64,000 nucleotides of DNA from Branchiostoma floridae (lineage: Eukaryota; Chordata; Leptocardii; Amphioxiformes; Branchiostomatidae). Of the stretch, positions 21,626 through 35,600 are shown one piece after another (within the stretch, counting starts at the first letter, position 1; each line of letters begins with the position of its first letter). The stretch lies in NCBI RefSeq assembly GCF_000003815.2, contig NC_049980.1, forward strand, positions 20,131,743 to 20,195,742, in the 5' to 3' direction. The translations under genes and the position numbers were made by a program. The notes under the pieces are model-generated. The model was not told the DNA's origin, ran no database searches, and was given only the letters and a program-made list of their open reading frames with translations.

Positions 21626-24600
21626 GACACCCTTACCTTTCAGGATTGACTGGCTGGAAGTTTGCTTATTGTGTATTTTACTTACTCTCTAGTTGAGAAA
21701 AAAATGTTTCCCTATGGATACAAGACCATCAAAGCTGCACCACTAGTGCAGCTTTGTTAATGATAGAGCAATATGAAAATAAAAGTGTGCAGATGGAGAG
21801 CTCAAACTTCTACTTATAGGCCATACTTATTAGGCCATATTTTCTTCATTAGAATCCACATGCTTTTGGTCTGTAGTTTTAGGGCAAGCTGTCCTAAATC
21901 TAATGCAAGTGGCTAAAGTCTATTCATAACTTTTTACTCACCACTATGGGCTTAAAATTATGTAAATATCAAGCTAATCAAGATGGAGTTTAATACAAAA
22001 CTAGGGGTACAAAATTTGGTTTTGAGCTATAGATGTACCCAAATTGTTCATATCATGTATAAGTAAATGGCAACATTTTACTAAAGGCATTTGGAACACC
22101 TAGTGTTGGACAGATACCGGTAGTACATATTTGACTTGTGTGTTACTATCTGGGAATCATAAATATCAGCTCCAAAAATTGTCAGGCAACAGAGCATCAT
22201 TATCTTTACACATCAGGCAACACCATCCTTTGCTTCTGCGTGGCCTGCCACTGTTCACATCAAATGGACCAGGTAATAGAAAAGTCTAATTTGTACATCT
22301 TTGATGCCAGTAAGTCGCCTCTTCTTGAATTCCTGTTATAGACGTTGTTTCACTCCAATAAATATTTCAACAGGAAATGTCTTCCCAAGGCCAAGTGAAG
22401 ACTGTATTGATGTGTGGCTAAATTTAAGCTGCCAGAGAAGGTGAAATTTTGGGTAAGGGGTAGAAGATATGATCTTGCTACTATGAGAAGAATACACATT
22501 TTCACTTTTCAGCTATATTGGAAAGGACAGTTATGTTTTAGGGAGATGACCCTTGGTGTAAGATCAAGGCTAAGGCGTGTCATCTGTCACCCAGTGTCGT
22601 GCCTACACAAAATTAAAGGAAAGACAATCACCTGGCTGACTTCCTCTTTTGTTGGGGTCCTTTTGATCTATTTAATTGCCTTGGCCTTGCCAGGGTGGAA
22701 TGTCTTCGGGTGTAAAAACATATTTTATGCCACGAAAATGCAACGTTGCCGCAATCGTAGAAACATTACCACAAGACCTTTGAACGCGTAACTTAGTGTT
22801 TTGACGGCGTTCAGCACCAAGGACAGAACTATTTCTTGGCATGTGCGAAGCGTTAACAGGTGTGTTTATATATCATTCAGCTCAAGAAAAGTACTTGATT
22901 GTTATAGTTTAGTCTAATATCACTAGACGTATTGCGTGCTGCATGCAGTAAGGGGGGGAGGGAGTAAAAAGACGCTTAGTAAACTACATGTAAAGTTATG
23001 TTCCCTTTTGAATTTGGTTCCCATGCTACAAACGCCGGTAACATTAACGGTGTCGATACGTAACGTTAACATTTGGTAAGATAGCATCTGTCTCTTGAAT
23101 TTCAAGTATAACAGTTAACTGCACTGAAAGTCTGTATTTTTCGGACGCCCGCTCTAACGTTACAATATAAACATGTGCTGATTAGATAAAGGACGACTCG
23201 TCGCATAAAATATTCTAACGTAATACCAGTCATCACGTTGACGTTATCTTTGAGCGGCAAAACTCTCAAATGGATTTTTTTATCAGGTGGACTTATAGAT
23301 CTCAATTCATAGTCTCAATTTCAAGCTCTTACATTTTTGGATACTGTAAACGGCGCGTTCAGAAAGGCCGTTATTGGTTGATGATTAACTCCATTCACTT
23401 AAGATTGCCCAGGCTTGCCTTGCCAGATATCTCATTTAAATATGATTATTAGGTACTTGGATATTGAAATGAGCCAAGTGCCAGTATATAGCTTGTAAAT
23501 ATGCAGTAGTTTGAGTGATAATTGCCTCCCAGTGTCCCGCCTTCACTTTGCATACCAATCAGGCGCTAATCTGTCCTGGTGAGGTAATTGCTCGCACTCA
23601 ATTTCTAAAATCTGAGGAAGTGCAAAGGGAAGGACAAGACAGTCGTGTGTTTATTCATACAGAATACTGGTTCATGGCCTGGACTAATGATTTCGGCAAA
23701 ACAAGAAACAATACACATCTGTGAAACGCTGAATGGGGATATGGGAATGCACGCGCTTGGATTAACTTTCAATCTATTTTCCAATCGTCATTTCTTTATT
23801 CTTATTGATTCATTTTCTTTAACCATAAATTTGACACTTAAATATGACACTTTTGAGTTTGTTAACCACAGCTGAGCAAAATGGAAGCTCCTTTGTTCAA
23901 TCCTAAATTTCAGCAGGGCAGCCATTGTAAAAGTTGTATTTGCCACGGCGTATCACTATGTGTAGTCTGGTCTTTTGTCTCCGTCCGGGTGTGAACGACA
24001 AACAAAAAGTACCTTCTTCACAACCAGGGAGAACTACAATCTAACCCATACAAAAGATGGGGAAATATCACAGTCTCATACTCAGATAGATGTTTGAAGT
24101 ATTTGACATGCTTCCGAAAGTTTTAACCACTCCCGCTGCTCTAAAAACATTTATCAAAAATGTTATGCATCATACTTGAAGTGCTTCAAGTAAACTGCAA
24201 AAGAGCACAGCACAACATAAACACATTAAATAGAAGACACCCTATATATTTCTATATAAACTCCTTGCCCTAAATGACCAGACTTTTTTGCCCAATATAA
24301 CGACCGGGGAAAGGGCATTTCACCAACATGGGCGTTTCTGATAAGGGAAGCACAGGATTCTAGCTATAAAAAGAAAAGAACATACGAGTTGAATAAGTGT
24401 GATTATTTTCCTTTGTCGGCCTAGATCATATGTATGGTTGTCTGTCTGGACCAACCTCCAAATAACACAACTTTTGTACAATTGTCTTGGGGGAAATATA
24501 GAAGGAGACCAATGTCACTTTTTTCACGTTTTTCTACAAAAGTTTACACATCGAAATATACTAAACATGCATTTCTTTTCATCATGGGCAATTTTACTCT

Positions 24601-24696
24601 GACAGCCCTAAACAAACATTCTAATCAGTAATGATAACAAACATGGCGACAGGCCAGAATCATTATGGCTGTAGATTGCATAGTACTAGTATTCTC

Positions 24697-24740
24697 CAAG
24701 AGGCTTTTATATCAGATGGCCATCTGATAAAAGCTCCTTG
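24697..24740. repeat. near-perfect palindrome
   Basis: CAAGAGGCTTTTATATCAGA and TCTGATAAAAGCTCCTTG are reverse complements, apart from small indels, around a GGCC centre (arms about 21 bp). It could extrude as a cruciform or be a mini hairpin element. Confidence 0.65.
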
Positions 24741-25001
24741 TATTCTCTAATGATTTGTTGTTCTTATGGTCAGTTTTATACACTATTCCATGCAAACTAT
24801 AGCAACCCGTATTATGTTTTACTTCTCAAAGCACACAACTTGGCTCTCTGTTCTATTCTGGTGCGTTGTTGAAAAATTGTTGGACCAAAATCGCATCATT
24901 TCATACCCCAGTTTGGCAGTATTGAGTCAAGGACGTTGTAATGTATTGAGCATGGAGGTTAATATCTGAGCTATATAACTTATCTCCAAGCAGAACTTGC
25001 G

Positions 25002-25080
25002 GTAGCATAAGATAGTATTAGTGAGGAGTTTCATTAGCCCCCGCCTTCCTTCCCAAGCTAATAATGCTATCTTATGCCAC
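25002..25080. repeat. inverted repeat, MITE-like
   Basis: The left arm GTAGCATAAGATAGTATTAG (25002-25021) pairs with the right arm CTAATAATGCTATCTTATGC (from 25058), separated by about 36 bp. Confidence 0.6.
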
Positions 25081-25172
25081 GGCAAACCCTTCCTCGGCAA
25101 ACCAAGCTCCTTGGGCAAAACCCCTTTCCCGGCATGAAAACGTAGCTAGACGTTGAAAATCGCGAACCAACG

Positions 25173-25188
25173 CCCCCCCCCCCCCCCC
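25173..25188. repeat. homopolymer C run (16 bases)
   Basis: Uninterrupted run of C. Similar runs occur at 51121-51133 (G13) and 56916-56927 (C12). Lengths may be unreliable in assembly. Confidence 0.8.
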
Positions 25189-26620
25189 ATCCCCAATAAA
25201 AACCAGCTCCGTTCGAAGACTGCAACAGAGGCCAAGTCGGACTTGCTTTGAGCGAATTTTGCTGAGTTTTTGCCGAATAGTACAGTCTCTTGACACCAGG
25301 GATTCGAAGCCGCGCTGCGGGGCCAAAATGCCCGGCCCAGTTGGTGGCGCTTGAACCCTACTTTTACATTTTGTACGGCTTTCTGGATGTGCATCTTGTA
25401 GAATCCATCTTCAATGTAAATAGAGAGACTTATTCTCTAACATTGACTGAAACTTTTCTCGTTCTATGAGCATAATAACAATCTTGCTACAAAACAACTG
25501 TTTATACCAACAGACTAGTCTACGCATAACAATAAACCTTGGTTCTTTTGTCATGGCACAAGTGCAAATTACAGCTAATTCCTTCCCATGGAGGTGCTAA
25601 TTACGACCTGTCACGTTGAGTGATGGGCAGATTTACTAAAACATGGCTTACAGGGTAAGAAATGATGGTACAAACTTCAAACCTTTGTAGAAAACGGTAG
25701 CAATGACTTAAAATGATTGAAAAGGAAATTAAATCGTTGGAAATGTCCTGTTCTACACTCAGATGTAGTTGAATATATTGCATATGGTCTTTGTTTTGAG
25801 TTATAAGGTGATTATAGAAAAAGGTACCCTAAAATTATATGCATAAATGTGAAAAAATCAATATTTTTCACAGAGCAGGAACATGTGTAATAAATCTCAC
25901 TAGTTCTGAAAGGGAACATATGTCAGTATGTACTAAAAAAAAATTCATGTAATTTGCGCGTTGGGAATGGTTTTCTAGACTACATTTTGTTGGAAAAATT
26001 ATACATCATAATAAATTGAAATATCTCAAAATTCAGAGTATATAACTTCATAAATGACTCATGTTTGCATTTCTATAGTTGTGTTTTCCGTATACACCAG
26101 ATTTGAGGCATTTTCAAGGTTCTATGGCGGAGTTATGACAATTTTCCTACAGGACTTTGAAAGTAGTGCTCATGTGCCCTGGGCCATCTTAAGTCAACGG
26201 AGAACTTTGGGCTGAAATGATTTTTGTAGCCATGCTTTTGAAGTAAACGTTAAGCTTTCATTAAAAAATGCCCGTCTTTTTTCTTAAAATTCTACGATAT
26301 GCCCTCACTGTCTATTCAATTCTTCAGAAATACGACAATACCATATTACCGTATCCCTGCTACATATCCATTGATGTACGGATGGACGATGCGAATCTGT
26401 ACACGAATAACGAGCTTTAGCTTCAAGGTACCTGTCTCCGAACTGTGTGCTAGTTTCTGTACAAATTTGGTCCTGGGGTTACCCTAGTGTACCACAATAT
26501 TTGTTTACTTGCTGTGTAGTGACAAGGAATCGTATATCCTTTTAATACTTGCAGTTCATCAAATAGCATGTCTAATTGACTGAGTGTGTAAGAACGTAGC
26601 CCGGCCACCCTGTCAGCAGG

Positions 26621-29600
26621 ATGAGTGACAACTGGCGGAAGAAAATGTCCAACTCAAACGCGAAGCCGAAAAACAATGGCGGGCAACGCTCAGGAGGGGG
26701 AGGGGGGAACTCGAACCGCCGACCCAACTCTGCCAAGGGAAACGGAAAGGTAAGATCAAATGAAGCAAAATGGACAGGAAAGTCAATTCAAGACAGTAGG
26801 ATGGACTTGTGGTCATAAGATCGCCTGTAATGATGCTGTAATGACCCTCAACAATGATAATGATCAACGCACGATTTTGTCATAAGCCTGTCTATACGAT
26901 GAACAAGTCGATGTAGTAATGTGATGACTTCATACACTGTATTTAGCGATTCGTAAGAAGACTTTCTGAATGGTAAACGGCTAAAATCAATGCATTACGT
27001 TGGCACGTAGTGTTTTAGGTCTTGGAAATTGATGTCATTCTTTATCAAAGTTTATGATCTTCCACCATTAGTTATCAATCAGTTGTGAAAGTGGGAGGTT
27101 TTTTAAAAAATTGAATAATTCAAGAAACCTGCAGATACATGTGTGTTCCTTGTCATCAGATAAGTTCAGTCCAGTCACCTTGGAAGTTGATCTGTATTGT
27201 CACTATATCCAGACTAATGTGTCAGAATAGATTCCACCCCATTTATATTATAATTGCATCTTGATTGTGGCTTGCACATGTGTGGCCCAAGGGCTACTCG
27301 AAATGGAGATGGGCGCCACCCCAAAAGCATCTGCACAGATGTAAGGGTAACTTTAACTTGATTAAATCAATTAATGTCCAAACAAATGGGGGGTGGGGTG
27401 GATGTGATCTGTGCACAACAGTTTTACATGCTGCTAGTTTATGTTGTTGTTTGTTTGAATTGTATAGCCAGGAAACAGCCTGTCGTAAGATACCTTTCCA
27501 ATTTTCTATGCGAAGACCTGCCCGATGAGGTTTAACCACTCACATTTTGGTATACCCATAGTCTAGTCAATAGGGTTGGTGGGGCCCTTAATGTGCTGTC
27601 AGCAGTCCTAACCCCAAAACCACCATGCTGCCAGAATTTCTGACTGTTGTCTCTGCCTGTTTTGTTACTAGCAAACTCAGTCACCTTTGCAGAGATCCAC
27701 CAGCTATGAGGGTGTTCGGAAGATTGTTGCTCGCGAAGGACGGTCAGCGCGGAATCTGGTGGCATGGAGGGTGCCTATGGACACCTCTGTCTCTGCAGGT
27801 AATGTGAGGTGACAGAAAGTGAAAGTGGGGTAAATGTCATATCTCTGAGATTTCTTAGATCTAGGATATTTCAAATTTGAGCGCAAAAAACTGAGTAGCA
27901 GACCTTTAAAATATGATATGATGTAATTTGTATTACACATGTGTAATATTAAGTTATGTCTAAACCTGACTACTGAAAGCAACGTATTATCTCATGGTCT
28001 CAAATGTATGATTGCTGCAGTGAATATTACTTTTAAAGCATTAAACATTGGTATGAAACATGATACTAGTAAATAACATTTTTCTCTGATATTTGTCAGG
28101 AAAAGGGAAGACGTCGAATAAAAAGTCAAAAGCTGAAAAACTTGAAAGTAAAGCCATGAGTAGTCATGTTGCCGAGAACCTGAGGTCCAAGTCAGCACAG
28201 AGAGACTCGTCTTCTGAGGGAAGTAAAGGGACACAGACGTCGCCCCGCAAAAAGTCGCCCGGGCAGACCAAAGGGAAGAAGGGCGACGTACGAGCTCGCT
28301 ACTGGGCGTTTCTGTTCGACAATCTCCGAAGGGCCGTGGATGAAATCTATCAAACATGTGAAGCAGATGAAAGTGTGGTGGAGTGCAAGGTAAGTTAAAA
28401 GATAGAGCTTACCCTGTTGTGCATGATATTTTCATAGGTTGTTTGTACAGCTCTGAAACCTGTAAGTATGTGCAAATTTAAGAAGCAATTTGCCAAAAGC
28501 AGTTTGCTGAAATGAAATACTGCTAGATTCTTAGAAAATGGAAACTTAGGGCACTTTTAGTTTTAAAATTGGATCAAGTACATGTATTTGATTGTTGTTG
28601 CTGTTTTAAAAGGCCTGCATTTGTTTGATTGTTTTGTTTGTTTGCTTCCATAGGAAATGCTACTGATGTTGGACAACTACTCTCGAGAATTCAAGGCACT
28701 GATTGAGTACATTGAAATGGAGAAACAGCTGGAGAAGTCTGACAATTGGTGAGTTCATGATGATCATTCCATCCTTTCTCAGCAATATTTAGAAAGATCC
28801 TTTTTGACCCATTTAGATTGGCTTGTTCATTGCTGTATCAGTGTACTGTAAATGCGGGGATTTAATTTCTCGGTTGCGGGAAAAAGGACTTTTCGTGGTG
28901 GTTTTAATTTCACGGTAGCACCATAGACTGCAGTCTAATACCATAATAAAAAAATTTTCGCGGTGGTTTTAAGTTGGCGGTGAAGTGATCATCGCGAAAA
29001 CCGCGAACATTAATCCACTGCGAACATTTCTGCATTTACAGTGTATACAAATTAATATGCTTTGTACAATCCAGGCCCAGTTCATTAGCATGGGAGGTTA
29101 GGAAGTCTCCAGGACGACCCCTGGGCCCAAGTCCGACACCTTCTGAACGAGTAACTCCCAGTCCCGTGTCACGGAGCCTGAACTTCAGCGGACATTCTCT
29201 GCCAAGGGGGTATGTTTCTATGTCTGTGTAACGGTATACCCACAGATTTATTTCTTCAATCTTAGTATGGGCCTTTCTATGTCTTATGTACATTATCCAC
29301 CTTCAGCTTTCTTGCTTTCTGCTTCACCCTGTGGAAGAGAAGTAAACAAGCACTGTTTTGACTTGTCTATTAGAGTGTCTGTGCATGTTTCTGTGATTCA
29401 TTTCATGCAATGTTGTCATACATCCTCACTCCAGCTAACTTTGTGTATGGGACTAGAAGGGTTGCAAAGTAATGTTTGTAAAGGTGTGAAGTCTGCCATT
29501 TCTAATTGCCTTTTTAGATTTGTATGGATCCCAAGAAGTGCCAGGTGTTACTACAGAACAACAGATTTTGTTATTCAAATTCATGTACTTAATATTTTGT

Positions 29601-32600
29601 AGGATATCACCCACCCCTAGACAACCACCTGGAACAGCTGTTAAAGATGCAGATGAGATTGCACCTGCCGAGGAGCCACATGTTGCTGCACCTGTTGTGA
29701 ATACACAGGTGGCTGCACCTGTTGTGAATACACAGGTGGCTGCACCTGTTGTGAGTACTGTGACTGGAGCCACTGGAACCTGGGCAGACAAAGTAAAAGG
29801 AAGTCCCTCAGCCACAAGTGTGGCTCAGCCAACCAGCAGTCCCGATGCAAGCAAGCAGGGGTTGTCAACAGCAGTGCAGGAAGAGACAGATCATAACACA
29901 TGTGAGACAGGTATTGTATTATGTTTTAGGAAACTGAATAGAAAGATGATATCTGCAGAGAAACTGTAGCCAGTTTTCTTCCTGCCTTCTATTTTCATCT
30001 TGAACTTTTGATGCATTTTCGCTGTTAAATGATGTCAGAGAATTGGTGTGACCTTCTCATGTTATGTCATAAAGTTCCATTAGCTTGCTGATTTTGCTGG
30101 CTTTGCCTAACTTAGATGCAGATACAGAAGACTCAGGAGGCTGGGAAACTGTCCAAAGAGGAAGACGACGCGATCCAGACAGTCGTCAGCAGAGGCCCTC
30201 CAGACAGGCGGCAACAAAGAATGCTAGACATCAGAACAGTGCAAAAAACGGTTCAAATACTGGCCAGAAACTGAACAGAGAGAGAGCTGACAGTCAGAAG
30301 GAGAACAGGCCTTCTCATAGAGTAACACCAAATAGCAAAACTTCTCAGAACTGCAGAAAACTCACACAGAACACTAAGAAATCAGATTTGCAGACAGACA
30401 ATACTGATGTCAAACAGAAGGTAATCAATGGTCATCCCAACGGAAAGATGACAGTCTACAATGCTTGGACACAGGACAAGAGCAAACCTAGCAATGAGGG
30501 AGAAATTTTTACAACAGAGACACTGGACACAGAAGACAAAGGGAAACCTTTAGCAGGAACAGAAGCTGGAAGTAGCATTGAGAAGGCTACTTGTAAGCCC
30601 CAAACAGACAATCTTACTGAAGCTGCCAATACACCAAGATCTACAGAAAATGTAGTTGATGATCTCTTGAAGAAACTGATTCTGATGGACTCCAGTGAGA
30701 AGAGCAATGGAGTCACAGAGCAAGAAATGGATGTAAATATAAAGAATGGTCCACAGAACAAACTTGACAAAGGCCCAGGGGAGGAGGCGACAGAAATTGA
30801 ACAGACTGAAGGGGACAATTGTTTGTCTCTGGACAATGGTGGAAAGATTACAGAAGGGTTTGCAGATCTGGAGGAAGAGGAGGATGTAGATGAGGATGAT
30901 GATGACATTCTTGATTCTGCATTAGATGATGTGAGTGATCCCCCTTTATTCTCTTCTCCATTTTCTCTTGATAATTTGCTCACTAGCAAAATTACATGTC
31001 ATATAATGTGTTTTATTTAATCAATATACAGATTTGGTGTATCTGTTTGTGTTGGTGTGTTTCTGTGTGCAACCTGGGGCAAAAACTAGGTTGCATAACT
31101 AAATTTCAAGTTGCACCACCTACAATTCACTAATTTCACTATATATATACATACATACATACATAACCTTTTACCATGATAATTGGTAATTACTGACATG
31201 TTTGGCTGATATGAAACGGAAATGCCTCAGTCCATTTATTTCTTCCAAGTAAATTGACAACAAAATCGAGTTCTGAGGCTCAAAATCTAAGTTGCGCCCT
31301 GTGCAACCTGAGTTTAGAAGTAAGTTGCACCAAGCAAAAAGTGTTTGCAATTTGCAAGTGTGCAAGTGGGTATTTTGCACACTGTATGGTGCCCTATACA
31401 ACATATGGTGTGGGAAGGATTGTAACTTAATGTTTTTACCAGACGGTGGCAGCCATTGAGAAGCAGGAGGAGGAGCTGGCCTCCAAGCTGCAGGCTTACC
31501 AGGACGAGGCCATCGCCTGGGCCATGGAGGAGGAGCGCTCCCTCACCAAGCAGATAGAGGAGGAAGGAAAGGCACCAATCCTGCTGGACACTGACAGAGA
31601 TGGGGAAAGTGACCTTGGGGTAAGTTCTATTCAAAATTCTGTAGAATACTTTGTACTGTTTTGCTGTAATTATGCAAATGTGAATGCCATTTTGACAATG
31701 TATACATGTATTACTGCATGTGTAAGCATTCAAATGCAAGCATGATTCATGATAAACTTTTTTTATATATATCTGCCTTCAACGCAATAAAGGAAATGTC
31801 ATGCTATCTGCAATGTTTATACTTAAATGACTGTATAGTACACATGTAATTGTTCCTTCTTTTTCTGCCAACCATGTATGATAGCCTTCTTCTATACTGT
31901 TTTGAATATGCATGTAGCTGTCAGTTGCTTAGACTATTGGCTTTGATATGATGCATGCTGTTTTCTCTGACTTTATTTCCTGCTTTGCTTGATTTCTTCT
32001 TCTACTGCATGAAAGTTATACTGTCTTACTAACATGCTCAAAACTGTGTAGCTTTTTCTACTAAGTCACTTAAAGCTTGGCTGCTTGCTCAAAAAGTGGA
32101 ATTTTGTATCATTTCCATAATTGTAGTTTTTAACTTAAGACTTTTATTCACCTTTCCTCTGCTTGTCCATCTTCTGTGCATCTTTGTTTGCTTATCATCA
32201 GAACGCTAAGTCTAGCTGTTGTTCCAACAAGGTAGGTGTGATTCAGGAAGTGGCACTTTTCTCTGTTGTGTGTTTTACTTATTGGTAATTTTTGGGTGGA
32301 ACCCATTTTATAGAATTGTTGGATGTGGTTTATTTTGTTGGATAATCATGTTGTCTTATAGGGGTATGTACAGTCATCCTACAGACATGGTAGGAAAGCA
32401 CAAACAAATTGAGGCTTTCATCCTGCATCCGTCATTTGACAGAGTTTCACCTATCATGAGAGACAAAAAGACTTCCATTCTGTCTTCCAAATTACACCAT
32501 TGGCTGTAATAGTACATGTACATACCTTTCTGTTCAATTTTGATTGTTGTAAAGGTTGTGAAAATGCTTCATTGCATAACATTGTACATGCATGTGGGCT

Positions 32601-35600
32601 CGTGACGTTGTGTTGTATATGTTACCTTTATCATGTTATCCCATACCCAATACATCCTGTATTATGTAAATTACTTTATATAGGCCTTCCCTATTGTACA
32701 TTTTGTATGTTACATACTTAATAATGGTACTTCATAACAGGCTGACATAACATGCTCTGTGTTGTACATTGTTGTCTAGCCCATATAGCGAAAGACAAAC
32801 CAACTGAAAAAAAATTGTTCAGCATTATTTCAACATTTGTTAGAGTTCTCCACTGTTGCACGTTTGTTCATTTCTTAATCCTGCATGCACTAGTCCCAAG
32901 TGTTCCGTCATTGGTACTTGACTCTCTGTCATGCTGTGATCCTGTCGGTGTATACACACATGTAGGATGACCATTCCAGCAGTACTATAGAGGCCGAAAG
33001 TTCCTATGAGCCCAAACGAGAGCCCCCATTGGTAGAGTCTGCTGACACGCAGGATAGCCCAGACCTGCCATGTTGTGCAGACGGCGTTGGTCGTATTGCC
33101 CAGTCTGAGGCCGAAGGACGGTCGCTACCGCACCTCCCCTCAGTAAGACTGCCACGCCCACACACATTCTCAAAAGCATGGCAGCCAGATCATGCATGTT
33201 TGTCTCTCTAGTCATAGCTTACATGTGTATAATCTAACTTAATGTGGTGATGGCTGATTTCTATATGGGGCTAAGGCAATCTCAAGCCATCAATAATCTG
33301 TTAGTAGCTAGTAATCTGTCTTCTGATCGTATAGATTAATAAAAACTGTACTTAATCCATGATGTTATACTAACCCAATTATGCATAACTCTTAACTCAC
33401 ATTTTTTTTCAAATTCAAGTTGTATGTGCAATGTACAATGTATCAAAATGATGTTGATGTAAAAAAATGTACATGTACACTGTTTGGTGTATGCTGTTTT
33501 AAGATACAGTATTGCAAAATTGTTTGTAAACATGTACATGGCGGAACCCTGTTTCTATTTTCATACAACAGCATGTGCTGGAGCTGTACTTTGAAAATTC
33601 TCACAACTGTTTCATTACATTGTATGTCTAAATATGTTTGAAACTAGATATGCATGTACATGTACTTATAATGGGATTGACAGTGTTTGAGACAGATTGA
33701 TCGGATGTAAGTGAAGACGTATATATGTATAGTTTGCTCCCTGAAAACAGAAAACTGAAAGGTACAATAGTTTTGTTGCCAGAAAACTTGACACAGTTGT
33801 GTCTTTGCAAAGTATGACTTGATGACATGTTGTAATGACTTTCCTGTAGAAGTCAGCATTGAGCAATGCAACAGAGAACTTTTTCCAGATCCGACTGTAT
33901 ACTGGGAGGCGCAGGGCACTATGGTTAAACAATATGATTTTACCATGACAACATATACAGTACATATTGCCAAAGGAATGCTCAGAAACTTGCAGCAAGT
34001 TTCTGCCAAAGGAATGCTCAGAAACTTGCTGATGGATGTACACTTCACATATGATTTTGTTTGTCCCCAAGAGGCTTGCGTCTCCCAGGATGCAATGTGA
34101 TCCGTGGAAAGGTTCATGTTCATAGACTTACTTTACTGGATGGTGTAGTTTGAGAGAGATGCTGAATGACCATTACTTTTATGCCCTGGTTGTGGAAATA
34201 AATACATGTTGTAGATAAACATCCTAATGATGATGCTTTGCTTGTATAGGCCTCCCTTGACTCCTCTGGCCAACCCTTGGACTGGACAGAAATCATGGCT
34301 GAATATGAAGGTAAAGAGAGATTTTGCTTTTTCCAATATTTTGTTGATAACGTAAAGCTGTAACATGTACGCCAAATATAGAATTTTCATTCAATAGACT
34401 AATAATAGTGACTTATGTTGTATATCTCTGCTGTAAACTTTGAAAGTTAGCAAAAAGAATGAAAGTAGATTGTGACTGGGTTTGTATTTAGATCATTGGT
34501 GGAATTTCTTTCCAAAGATTCTGTAAACTCTATACCAATTATAGAGAGCTTTCACATGACAGCATCGCTGCAACCATCACCATATTGTTGTCCCTATATT
34601 TTTATTTCACTTTTTTTCAGTGAATCATAGCTCAAGCATTTGTGGATATTTAAAAATTCTTCCAGCTTAAAGAATACCAAAAGAATGCTCAGAAACTTGC
34701 TGATGGATGTACACTTCACATATGCTCTATATAAGAAATGTGTTACAGTAACATGACAGGATATGTGGCTTGTGTTTCTGCAGCAGGGGCTCAGTACCGG
34801 GAGACCACCTCCTGGGGAGAGATGGTGGAGGATTTTGAGAGCAGACCACCGGGCCGTGCGCTCCACATGCACGAGAAACTCTCCTCACCATCCAGGAAAA
34901 AGTAAGGTCGAACTTAGTGACCCCAGTAGTTGTCACTGAAGGCTATGTGTTGATTTGTCACTATTATAACTTATACACTGTTCTTGGCAATGGTCAAAGG
35001 AAATGAATGCTATCCAGAATATTTTCTGCCATGCTTTCCAAATCGTACAATGAGTATACCTTTAAGTGTGAGTGTTTTTCTGCATCAGACCATTGGCAGA
35101 ATCTTGGAAGAAGCATAAGGAGAAGCAAGCCAAGGCCGCTGCACTGAGAGAACGACTGAAAACAGAACAACAGTGTAAGCTGCAGCAGCTGGAGGAAAGG
35201 GTCAGTAACAACAGTACTCCATCTTTCCATCAGTTCACAGAATCCTGTTGATAATGACAGGCAAAATGTTTGAATGGAAAAGGTATGGCAACATGGCCAG
35301 ATGCATGTACATGTATGTCTAATGTAAAAAAAAAATACAAGTTGGTAAAATCAAAACCACTTTTTTGTATTTTTGCAGTAGCATAAGTTAGTTTACACAG
35401 AAGGACAATTTGCATTTTCCTATTCAAATTATGTAATATTATACAATATCAAACTTCAAAATGATTATTATATCTTTATGCACTGTAATTCAAATCAAAA
35501 TAAACAAGAAATGTATTTCAAAAAGAGTAGTAAACATTCTTGAGGAATTGTACTCAGCCTTAGAACTTGAGTTGTCTGTTGCTCATCCATCTTGCTGGTC

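Larger units (their letters stand above)
21626..26620. other. intergenic region between CFAP53 and SCAPER
   Basis: About 5 kb without a supported exon. Open frames such as 22414-22791 (125 codons, plus) show no domain or splice partners. Two inverted repeats (24697-24740, 25002-25080) and a 16-base C run (25173-25188) are listed or noted. The SCAPER promoter must lie near the right end. A non-repetitive stretch at 23360-23620 is a possible regulatory element. Confidence 0.5.

Noticed and set aside
22414-22791. 125-codon open frame on the plus strand
   Set aside because: No recognisable domain apart from one hydrophobic stretch, no splice partners, and compositionally like surrounding intergenic DNA.
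30456-30989. 177-codon Ser-rich open frame on the minus strand
   Set aside because: Antisense shadow of SCAPER exon 7 (acidic/Lys-rich codons read backwards).
33644-34123. Long minus-strand open frames
   Set aside because: They lie in SCAPER introns, cover locally duplicated sequence and show no domain.
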